A stretch of DNA of 64,000 nt from Lithodes maja (taxonomy: Eukaryota; Arthropoda; Malacostraca; Decapoda; Lithodidae), in the NCBI GenBank assembly GCA_037953745.1, contig JBAKBP010003108.1, positions 1-64,000 of the forward strand, in the 5' to 3' direction. A program made the position numbers and the translations under genes. Of the stretch, positions 1 through 8,822 are shown piece after piece; positions within the stretch are counted from its first letter, which is position 1; the number at the start of each line of letters is the position of its first letter. A model generated the notes under the pieces. The model was given only the letters and a program-made list of their open reading frames with translations, was not told where the DNA came from and searched no databases.

Positions 1-390
1 CTAGATGGGTCTCTAAGTCACTAATTGTTTAGGTTAAGAAAGAGGGGGGGGGGGGGGGGGTGCAGTCAGTGAAACATAAGACACCCTAGACCCCACCGGA
101 GGATTTGTACAGAGTATACGAGCTGTGATACAATGTATAAGTGTTGTGATTAAAATTTCTCTGTAGTAATGCCTACGGGAAATGTTGTTGAGGTACAATG
201 GATGTAGTACAACAATGGTTTCTTTCAGTGGGATACACTGTTGAAGCAATTTAATTTTAAGAGTTCTCGGTAGTTGCAACTACGAGTAGCATTTTAGTAA
301 GTACATCTGCGATAGTACAAAAATTTATTCTATTTTTGTGTCTAATTTTAAGGAATATACACATTAGAATAATGGGGTTTATATGTGCAC
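1..390. other. non-coding flank with G tract
   Basis: No gene is supported here. A run of 17 G lies at 44-60. The stretch ends at the left target duplication of the RTE-like element. The short open frames on the minus strand have no recognisable domain. Confidence 0.6.
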
Positions 391-412
391 ATGTAAACAT
401 GTGCACATGTGT

Positions 413-440
413 CCCAGGGGGGACACATGTCCCCCCTGGG
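413..440. repeat. inverted repeat in the RTE leader
   Basis: Two perfect 13-bp arms (413-425 and 428-440, CCCAGGGGGGACA and its complement) are separated by 2 bases and can form a strong hairpin just inside the 5' end. A second inverted repeat (383-394 with 397-408) straddles the left junction. Confidence 0.8.
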
Positions 441-617
441 GGTTAGGGAATAGAATATGCCCCACGTGCCTTCTGCGTGTCGTAAGAGGCGACTAAAGAG
501 GTTGGGTCGGTGGGCTTGCGACCCCCACCCGGAAAAAATATCTAAGCAAAAAAAAACGAACGAACAGCCTCGGATGCGGACGGAACCAACGTTGACGAAC
601 CACGACCGACTAAGGAC

Positions 618-3600
618 ATGCCTTCGGACATTCTGAGAATGGCTACATGGAATGTTAGTGGCATGAATGATGGCACAAAAGAGAGAGAGGTTCTGGAAGT
701 GTTAGTGAATGCCAGGCTGGATGTATGTGGAATGACAGAAACCAAATGGAAAGGTTCAGATGTGAGAGAGTGGGAGTGTGGAATGGGTGTGTGTGCTGGA
801 GTGAGTGAAGGAACAGCGAGAGAAGGTGCATGTTTGTTTGTAAGTAGCAAATGGAAGGAATGTGTAAGAGAGTATGGGTCTGTGGGTTCAAGGATTGTGT
901 GGGTGAGAATGAAAGTAGGAATACAAACGTGGGTGATTGTATGCGTGTATGCCCCGACAGAGGATATACTTGAAAGAAAGAAAGAGGAGTTCTGGATGAA
1001 TGTGGAGGCGTGCCTGGAGAAGTTTGACAAAAACGAAAGAATATTTCTGATTGGGGATATGAATGGTAAGGTGGGTGATAGGAAAGTTGAGGGAGTGGTG
1101 GGAGGGTGGGGGGTACCATCAGAGGTGAATGGGAATGGTAGTGCACTTGTGGACGTATGTGTGGGGAGGAGGCTGTGGATAGCCAACACCTTCTTCCAAC
1201 ACAGAATGATCCACAGGTACACGTGGAAACGGATGTTGACGATGAAGGATAAGACAGTGGTGGAACGAAAGTCATTGATTGATTATGTATGTGTGGATGA
1301 ACGAATGAAGAAATCTGTGATGGATGCTAGGGTGTATAGGGGTATTGGAGGGGGTCTGTCTGATCATTATGTAGTGGTAGCTAAGGTTAGGATACAAAAG
1401 AAGTGGGTGAGGAGAGCGGGAGGGAGGCGAGAGGAGGGTGGAATGGTGAGGAGGGTGGAGAGGTTGCAGGAGGAGGAAGTCAGGGAGGAGTACAGGAGAG
1501 CAGTGGAAAGACGACTAGGTGGGTTCGACCTGGAAGTTATGGAGGAAGTGGAGGAGATGAGCAAGGTGTTTAAGGATGAGATCTGTGCAGCATGTGAGGA
1601 GGTGTGTGGAGTGAGGAGAAGAGGGAGGGGAGTGAAAGGTACAGCATGGTGGACAGAAGAGGTAAGAATAGCTGTGGAAGAAAAGAAGAAAGCATATAGA
1701 GAGTGGTTGGGTAGTAGAGGGAATGAAGATTCCGAGAGACAGAAACGAGCGAGGTACGTGGAGAGTAAGAGGGTGGTGAAGAGAGTAGTGAAGGAAAGTA
1801 AGAGAAGAGTAGATGAGGAATTTGGAAGGAATCTGAGTGTAAAATGGAGGGAGAGTAAGAAACTGTTTTGGAAAGAAGTCAAGAAAGTTAGGGAAGGTAG
1901 CAAGGGAAACAGTAAGGGTGTGAAAGATAAGAATGGGAGAATGCTAGCCGAGAAGCAAGAGAGAGTCGAAAGATGGAGGGAGTACTTCAGTGAGTTGCTA
2001 AATGAAAGGAATGAAGAGCCAGCAAACATAGCTGGATATGGTATGGGAGGGAGAAGAAGAGAAGTAGTGGAGGAGGAGGTGGGGATCAGGAGGTCAGAAG
2101 TGTGGGAAGCCATGAAAAGAGTGAAGTTGGGGAAAGCACCAGGAACAGATGGAGTGTGTGGGGAAATGTTGAGGTATGGTGGTGAGATAGTGATAGAATG
2201 GGTATGGAAAATGTGCAAACTAGCATGGGAGAAGGGGAGTGCACCCGATGACTGGAAGACTGGCATAATAGTCCCCCTATATAAGGGCAAAGGGGAAAGA
2301 GGAGTGTGTGGTAACCACCGAGGAATATGTCTTCTAAGCGTAGTAGGGAAGGTATACAGTAGGGTAGTGATTGAGAGAGTGAGAATGAGAACGGAGAAAT
2401 GGATAGGCGACGAGCAGGGAGGCTTTAGGAAGGGAAGAGGATGTGTAGATCAGATTTTTACCCTGAATTGTGTTGTGGAGAAGTATCTGGAGAAGAAACA
2501 AAAGGTGTATGTTGCCTTTATGGACTTGGAGAAGGCATATGACAGAGTGGATAGAGAAGGTTTGTGGAAAGTACTTAGAATATACGGAGTAGAGGGCAAG
2601 TTGCTGAAAGCAGTGAAGAGCATGTATGAGGCTGCAAAGGCGGCAGTACGTGTGGAGAATGAGCAGAGCGAGTTCTTTGACCTGAATGTTGGTTTGAAAC
2701 AGGGGTGTGTGATGTCCCCGTGGTTGTTTACTGTATATATGGATGGAGTTATGAAAGAAATACTATCAAGAGCAGTGGATGTTGGTGTATCGCTGAAAAG
2801 GGAGGGAATTGAGTGGAAGCTACCTATACTGCTGTTTGCGGATGATACAGTTCTGATGAGTGATAATGAATGGGAGTTGCAGGGTCTGGTAAATGAGTTT
2901 GGAACAGTGTGCGAAAAACGGAATTTGAAGGTAAATACGGGGAAGAGCAAGGTTATGGTCTTCGAAAGGGGTGAAGTCACAGAGTGTGAGGTGAAGCTGA
3001 ACGGTCAGGCTATGGAGATCGTCAACTCTTTTAAGTATCTGGGCAGTGTGTTGAGTAAAGATGGGACTATGGATGAAGAGGTGCGGGAGAGGGTACAACA
3101 GGGGAAGAGGGTTGTAGGAACGCTAAAAGCAGTAACAAGAAATAGGGTGGTCAGTATGGAAGTGAAGAAGTCCTTGCATGACAGTGTGGTAATCCCGACA
3201 CTGACTTACGGAAGCGAAGCATGGACGTTGGTTGAGAGACTCAGACCAAGAGTGAGAGCAGTGGAAATGAATTACTTAAGGAGTGCGTGCGGAATTACAT
3301 GGAGGGATAGACAGACTAATGAGGAAGTAAGAAGGAGGTGTGGTGTGGAGGTAGATGTGCTGGAAAGTGTGAAAAGGAACAACTTGAGATGGTTCGGCCA
3401 TATGGAACGTATGGAAAGCGAGAGAATGACTAAGAGGGTGTACGAGAGCGAGGTGGAGGGACAGAGGGGGAGAGGTAGACCGAATATGAGGTGGAAGGAT
3501 GGAGTGAGGAACTACATGAATGAAGGCGGTGCTGGTTGGGGGGAGGGGCGTCGACTGACTGGGGACAGAGGTGCATGGGGGCGGTTCGTTCGTGGCCACC

Positions 3601-3629
3601 CCTTCGGGGATCACGGCGTCAGGCAATAG
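618..3629 (+). CDS. RTE-like endonuclease-reverse transcriptase, intact
   Basis: This 1003-residue protein would nick target DNA and reverse transcribe its own RNA at the nick. The N-terminal apurinic-type (EEP) endonuclease, about residues 8-255, keeps its expected acidic and histidine positions: N12, E41 (TETKW), D147 and N149 (GDMNG), D222, and S248-D249-H250. A basic linker follows. The reverse transcriptase, about 490-800, has FMDLEKAYDR with D636, a GxRQGC-type motif (LKQGC, about 693) and FADD with D742-D743. The C-terminal part has the LTYGSEAWTL and LRWFGHMERM blocks common in RTE-like proteins. The ATG at 618 starts just before the endonuclease, and no internal stop or shift is seen. 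Composition is purine-rich on the coding strand, so long minus-strand frames opposite it are shadows. Confidence 0.9.
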   Translation: MPSDILRMATWNVSGMNDGTKEREVLEVLVNARLDVCGMTETKWKGSDVREWECGMGVCAGVSEGTAREGACLFVSSKWKECVREYGSVGSRIVWVRMKVGIQTWVIVCVYAPTEDILERKKEEFWMNVEACLEKFDKNERIFLIGDMNGKVGDRKVEGVVGGWGVPSEVNGNGSALVDVCVGRRLWIANTFFQHRMIHRYTWKRMLTMKDKTVVERKSLIDYVCVDERMKKSVMDARVYRGIGGGLSDHYVVVAKVRIQKKWVRRAGGRREEGGMVRRVERLQEEEVREEYRRAVERRLGGFDLEVMEEVEEMSKVFKDEICAACEEVCGVRRRGRGVKGTAWWTEEVRIAVEEKKKAYREWLGSRGNEDSERQKRARYVESKRVVKRVVKESKRRVDEEFGRNLSVKWRESKKLFWKEVKKVREGSKGNSKGVKDKNGRMLAEKQERVERWREYFSELLNERNEEPANIAGYGMGGRRREVVEEEVGIRRSEVWEAMKRVKLGKAPGTDGVCGEMLRYGGEIVIEWVWKMCKLAWEKGSAPDDWKTGIIVPLYKGKGERGVCGNHRGICLLSVVGKVYSRVVIERVRMRTEKWIGDEQGGFRKGRGCVDQIFTLNCVVEKYLEKKQKVYVAFMDLEKAYDRVDREGLWKVLRIYGVEGKLLKAVKSMYEAAKAAVRVENEQSEFFDLNVGLKQGCVMSPWLFTVYMDGVMKEILSRAVDVGVSLKREGIEWKLPILLFADDTVLMSDNEWELQGLVNEFGTVCEKRNLKVNTGKSKVMVFERGEVTECEVKLNGQAMEIVNSFKYLGSVLSKDGTMDEEVRERVQQGKRVVGTLKAVTRNRVVSMEVKKSLHDSVVIPTLTYGSEAWTLVERLRPRVRAVEMNYLRSACGITWRDRQTNEEVRRRCGVEVDVLESVKRNNLRWFGHMERMESERMTKRVYESEVEGQRGRGRPNMRWKDGVRNYMNEGGAGWGEGRRLTGDRGAWGRFVRGHPFGDHGVRQ

Positions 3630-3651
3630 ATAGATAGATAGATGTAAACAT

Positions 3652-3928
3652 AAAGTTTTATTTTTCACCACTTACTTTAAGTGGGGTGCCTTTAACTTTC
3701 AGATCTGTGAACAGATTCTCATAGTTACCTTTTTTCCTCAAGCAGGCTTCTTTAAGCACGCCCCTGCTTGTACCCCTTTTTATATGTTGTATAAAGTGTA
3801 TACATAAATATATATTTTTTACAAAGTAAGAATACTATGTGGTTGTTTGATTATCTGCCTATTCTATTTGCAATGGTTATGATATGATTACGAATGTCCC
3901 CCTCCAGTCTTAGATATCAGGCATAATC
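3652..3928. other. non-coding, nothing recognised
   Basis: AT-rich sequence after the RTE element. I see no gene or clear repeat. Confidence 0.5.
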
Positions 3929-4024
3929 GTCAATGATGGAGGGGCCACTAATAAATTATAGGTTTGACTCCTGCAAGGAGATAAAGAAAACCTAATATTT
4001 AGTAGTGGCCCCGTAATCATTGAC
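3929..4024. repeat. foldback repeat, copy A
   Basis: Two arms of about 37 bp (3929-3965 and 3987-4024) are near-complementary around a 21-base loop. The right arm plus loop reappear, inverted and identical by eye, as copy B at 4370-4428. Both copies are preceded by the same sequence, AGGCATAATC. Confidence 0.75.
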
Positions 4025-4369
4025 GGCTGGGGCCCTCCCGACCATCCCCTTCCCATTCGTTGATGTATTAAGGATTTTGGTATACTTGATATGTCAGTGA
4101 AGGTGGATAGATGCGCTAGCCAGCGTCTGGTCCAAGAATCCACAGAAGTACATCCACGGAATATGGAAAGCTTATGAATAGTTATTCTTATTTTATTTTT
4201 ATTTTTTATTTGTTACGAAGTTTTTTCGTAGTGAGAACCCAATCATAAAGACGAACCATGAGTGATTTAGCGTGTGCTTATGATGAAGGTTCCTCTGAGC
4301 TCTACGGCGGTAGTTTCAAACTGCGCTTATGGGCGTTTGAAGAGGTAGCCTTATGTAATAGGCATAATC

Positions 4370-4437
4370 GTCAATGATTACGGGGCCACTACTAAATATT
4401 AGGTTTTCTTTATCTCCTTGCAGGAGTCAAACCTATA
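4370..4437. repeat. foldback repeat, copy B, truncated at a splice acceptor
   Basis: The sequence 4370-4428 is the reverse complement of 3966-4024 in copy A. The second arm stops after 9 bases at 4437, where a CTATAG acceptor-like site leads into P-like transposase coding sequence. A pyrimidine-rich stretch ending TCCTTGCAG lies inside the repeat loop, so the repeat may supply intron-end signals. Bases 4025-4369 between the two copies hold no gene I can support. Confidence 0.7.
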
Positions 4438-4438
4438 G

Positions 4439-5035
4439 TTTGTCTTTGCTGATGTCCCACACATGATTAAACTAATTAGGAATAATCTTCTGGATTCTGG
4501 ATTTTTGCTGGAGAATGGTGATATAGTGTCTGATGAATGTATTCGTGAGATGTTAGCAAAGACAAAAACAGAATATGGTTTGGCCTATAAAATATCGGAT
4601 ATTCATCTGAATGTAACTGGTCAACAGAGGCAGCGAGTTAAGTATGCAACACAGCTGCTGTCAAAGAGCTGTGCAAGTGCAATTCAATATTTAGGTGAGA
4701 GAGAACTCTTGCAGACTGAAAATTGGGATGTCACAGCAAAATTCATATGCCTTGTTGATCAGTGGTTTGATGTAATGAATTCACATATGTATGGTGATAA
4801 GCAAGAGCGCTGTGCATTTGGAATGCATTTTGATCTCCAAGCAGACATACTACACAAAATGGTTAATTTGATGTCAACCATGAGAGTATATTCTGCAGCA
4901 AAGACTAGGCCTATGTATAATTTTTAGAAGGGCATAATTCTCTCTAGCCAGTCTCTCTTAGGGTTGTATGAAATGCTGAAAGTAAATTATGGGTTTGATT
5001 TCATAATGACTAGGAGGCTAAATCAAGACTGCATT
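4439..5035 (+). pseudogene. P-element/THAP9-like transposase, 5' half of a split exon
   Basis: The translation reads through FADVPHMIKLIRNNLLDSGF and later HLNVTGQQRQRVKYATQLLS, blocks I recognise from the P-element/THAP9 transposase catalytic and inserted domains. The DVPH aspartate is probably one of the catalytic acids. The frame runs from an acceptor-like AG at 4437-4438 and has one premature TAG at 4925-4927. It is then open to 5035, ending in the TRRLNQDC block. There Gmr-A interrupts it; the same frame resumes at 26250. The N-terminal DNA-binding (THAP) region is not found in the window and would be on an upstream exon. The single stop plus a 21-kb insertion make it a dead copy. Confidence 0.85.
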
Positions 5036-6827
5036 TGTTACGACCGGGCCTACGAATAAAACAAGGACACTCAATGATTGGACTAGTAATAGGGCACTAT
5101 GCAACAACGGTACGCTAGATCCAAACCCTCGAACTTATATGCCAGCGAACAAAACACCTATACCCTCCAGGGTTAATCTGCGATAGCGGGGTATCCTTAA
5201 CTGGGCATAAATGTACTCTACTTCAGGCTAACCTGCACTGGTATAGCCTGATAACAAACAAGATGCAAGTTACGTTAAAATGCATAAAAAGGAATCTATG
5301 GAAAGATCAATTAAATCACTGCAAGATTTAATACAACAAAAAGATGCTTCAATACAGTTACTCTAAACAACAATAAACTCTTCACTCCTATCTGAAAGAA
5401 AGTGAAGTATAGTCCTACAGCATAGACCTGGAAACTTCTGAAGAAAGTCTGATGCTCATAAGATGCTCGTACTAATTTAGAACTATATAAAGGCAGGAGG
5501 AAGGACACCACACGTGTAAATCGAATACACTAAAAGGTAGGACATATAATGTTAACTGACACGAGAATACTATAAATGCGCAACGGTAGCAATGCTCGAC
5601 ACTAAAAGAAGTACTTCCTCATCAACGAAACAGTCTGCTATGGTTGTGCGGCTCAGCATCAACCTAGACTAATAAATGCTGTGAATAATAATGCACACAT
5701 ATCAAAGAGCTTATATTAAATACTAACAAGTGTCTACTCGATTAATAATGTCTAGCTGGGATACTCTAGGTAAAGAACTGGGGTTGAGCAAGACAGGCTC
5801 GTAGCCTAGCGATCTCCTTAAGACTGCATCCTTTAAGTTACGTTAATTGACTAGGGGGCTCTCTCGATAGATCCAGATCACAAGTATCTGGTTCTATCCT
5901 GGCGACCCTCTAAAGACAAGCAAAGAGGCAGCAAAGTGTGGAACTGGTACAGGCCAAAACCCTCAGTCAACACAATGCTGCACTCGTAAAGGACGCAACC
6001 GAAAAGACAACCCAGGCTACCACAGAACCGGTCGAAGTCGTGTAGGTATAAGCAAACCGTACACACATCGGAGACAACGACTACAGTTACCTTATCCCAG
6101 TCTAGCATTAAATAAAAGAGCAGAAACACTAAATCAATAATGGAGACACACAAAGTTCTTAACCTACACTAACTAAGAACCCTCAAACCTATTCTAAGTA
6201 CATGTAAATATCTCTGAGGACGGTGCATGCAATACAATGGGCTGGCTATGAAAACCGTATGCAGAACCCAAGGGGAGTGTTGTGCAGTTAATAAAGGTTA
6301 GAGTATGGAAAGAGAGAATCGAGTGAGAGAAACAGTGATAAAGGTGGTGATCGGGAGAGAGTATGCCAAGGGATGTTAGAAGCACACGCGCCAAGTCTGT
6401 CCTGACGAGGACAGCTCCTGGGGACCCTCATGGAGGAGGTAAGTTACACAGGAGACCGCAAAGGCGCGATGGTCGGCCAATCACGGGCCGAGACGTCACA
6501 AGACAGCAGGCGTCATAGGACACAGCCAGACACGCCGTCCAATGGCGAGCGAGAGGCAGGAATGCACCCGTACATACAGACACTTACTACCTCCTCACTC
6601 TGAAAGTCTTTCTCATTCACACGCTGGTACTATTATCACTACTGTTGATATAAAATATAACCCATTGTCACAGACGAAAACAAAGACCACCACTGGACTG
6701 TCTGTGATAATGTGATTACTAGGAAAGAAAGAACAACATTCTCTGATAACTGTAGCCCATTTCGATGTCCATGGCGAGCGCTAGTGGCCAACGAGAGGCG
6801 ATTCTGCCAACGCTGGTAGACGTTACA
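5036..6827 (-). repeat. Gmr-A 3' LTR
   Basis: This 1792-bp repeat pairs with 24458-26249. Read on the plus strand it starts TGTTACGACCGGGCC and ends GACGTTACA. The terminal TTACA, where the partner has TCACA, is one of about 35 differences counted by eye. The purine-rich tract before it on the minus strand (near 6828-6838, TTGGGCGGGG) is the likely polypurine primer. Confidence 0.9.
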
Positions 6828-7232
6828 CCCCGCCCAAGATATGGGACGCTCAACATTAGGCGAGCACCATATCTGACAAGGCAGAATGCCGACAAGACCC
6901 GCCACACCTAGCCACTCCACCAGAAATGAAATGCAAAGCTCAATCTTAAATAAAACAACATATTAGTATAAAGAAAATCTTACAACCCCTCCCAAACACA
7001 ATAGTATAATTTAGCCTGCTATGCTCCCTGAGCGAGCTTCACAGAGCCCAGCCTACTAAGTGAAAGACAGGTTCAACTTAGGACTTTAGCTATAACATTG
7101 GCAACTTACAATTAACTATCAAAAAGAAAGAGTTTTTATGTGATTTTTGATTTAATTTTAAATGTTGTTTTTGACGGCTGCTCTACAGGGGCACTGATTT
7201 TTCTCCACTCAAATCCACACACCTGTGGTGAT
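6828..7232 (-). other. Gmr-A 3' untranslated region
   Basis: Non-coding sequence between the pol stop codon and the 3' LTR. It includes the likely polypurine tract next to 6828. No other feature is seen. Confidence 0.6.
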
Positions 7233-8822
7233 CTACGCCGGATCCTCCACCCTCGACAAACAGTCTGCAATCACATTCTCACAACCGGCAATATGGCGAA
7301 TGTCTAGATTGTATTTTTGCAACATGAGTGACCAACGTGTAAGCCTCATATTCCGGTTGTGGAATTGGTTCAGAAATTTAAGAGGGTGGTGGTCGGTGTA
7401 AATCACCACGACTGGCCCGTAGGCAGGAACATATACTTCAAAGTGCCTGAGCGCCAACACTATTGCCAGCAGTTCTGTCTCCACAACAGAGTAGTTTTTC
7501 TGAGCGGAATTAAACTTCTTGGAAAAGAAACTGACTGGATGCTCCAAACCTTCCTCGTCTGTTTGCATTAAGACGGCACCAGCCCCTACACTGCTGGCAT
7601 CTGTTGCCAGCTGGAACGGTCTTTCAAAGTCAGGGGCCCTGAGGATTGGGTGAGTGCATAGTAGGTGCTTGACCAGCGAAAAAGCCCTTTCACACTCAGG
7701 TGCCCACTTGAACTTTTTCTCTTTTGCTAGCAAATCTGTCAGGGGAGCTAACACAGTAGAATAAGCCCGAATGAAGCGGCGATAGTAACCGATCATGCCC
7801 ACAAATCTCATGATCTGCTGCTTGGTGGACGGCCTGGGGAACTGGTTAATAGCCTGTATCTTGTTTTTGGGGGGGCACACCTGGCCTAACCCGACCACAA
7901 ACCCAAGATACTGCACAGTTGCCCGGACAAAGTCACACTTGCCCAGATTGACCACCAAGCTGGCCTCACTGAGCTTCCGAAACAAGGCTTCTATGTGCTC
8001 ACAGTGACTCTCAAAGTTGTCATCGTAGATTATAACGTCATCTAGGTAGACAGTGCAGTTAGGGATGTCAGCTACTAACTCATTCATAAGACTCTGGAAG
8101 GTTGCTGGGGCATTTTTAAGGCCATACGGCATCACATTGCAACGGTAGGTGTTCCCATCAACCACAAACCCGCATACCCCCTTCGCCCGCTCAGACAAGG
8201 GCACCTGCCAGTAGCCTTTCACTAAGTCTACCTTAGTTAGAAACTGTGCCTTACCAATCTTGTCTACACTATCGTCAAGACGGGGAAGGAGATAAGCATT
8301 GGTGGGAGTCAACCCGTTCAATCTCCGAAAGTCAATGCAGAAGCGAACCTACCCGTCAGGCTTGGGCTGCTGAGTGACAGGAGATGTCCACCTAACTGCC
8401 CTCTTCTCAATCAGCCCCCATTCCAACATAATATACTCTAACTCCGCTCTGAGGGCTGGGAGTTTAATGGGTGGAATTCTGTAGGGTACTGATTTAAATG
8501 GGGGGTGATCTCCCACGTCCACGTCATGCACCACTCGAGTTGTGAGGCCTGGATGCTCTGCAAACACAGTGGGGTATGAAGAAAACAGGCGCTGCATGGC
8601 TGCGCGCTGTTGCTCAGGCAGGTGCACTAGAGCATCTTCAGCCACCTGTCTGGAGTTCCCCGCCCACTGGTCAGCAGAGACATGACACTCCCAGTTATCC
8701 TCCACCTGGGCTTCACTGTCCCTCACACCTTCTCCTCCATGACCGCTGCAGGTCAACACAGGGACAGCGAGAGGCTCAGGGGGGCCCGCCTCACAAACTC
8801 TTTCACCAGATTCACATGGCAC
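7233..8822 (-). pseudogene. Gmr-A reverse transcriptase-RNase H (broken pol 3' part)
   Basis: On the minus strand this covers the integrase-RT linker, reverse transcriptase and RNase H. The RT has SKVDLVKGYWQ-type and YLDDVIIYDD motifs. The RNase H has ATDASSVGAGAVL, ELLAIV, YTDHHPL and IADCLSRV. It is broken in two places. A stop codon at about 8349-8351 replaces the lysine that follows PKPDG in the related copy. A one-base gain in the C-rich run near 8778-8794 puts this part out of frame with the integrase upstream. Both halves around the stop are in the same frame. RT and RNase H lie downstream of integrase, unlike standard Ty3/gypsy order. Confidence 0.85.

Larger units (their letters stand above)
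401..3641 (+). mobile_element. full-length RTE-like non-LTR retrotransposon with 10-bp target duplication
   Basis: The element is bounded by the direct repeat ATGTAAACAT at 391-400 and 3642-3651, which I read as its target-site duplication. It has a 217-bp leader, one long frame (618-3629) and a 3' end made of ATAG repeats right after the stop codon, an arrangement typical of RTE-like LINEs. The leader contains the segment around 470-500 (ending AGAGGCGACTAAAG) that I associate with this group from memory. With an intact frame, both ends and a perfect duplication, this could be a recent or still active copy. Clade assignment to RTE rather than a neighbouring clade is from motif style only. 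Confidence 0.85.

Noticed and set aside
542..3671. Long minus-strand frames opposite the RTE-like protein
   Set aside because: They mirror the purine-rich coding strand, are proline/serine/leucine-rich and have no domain.
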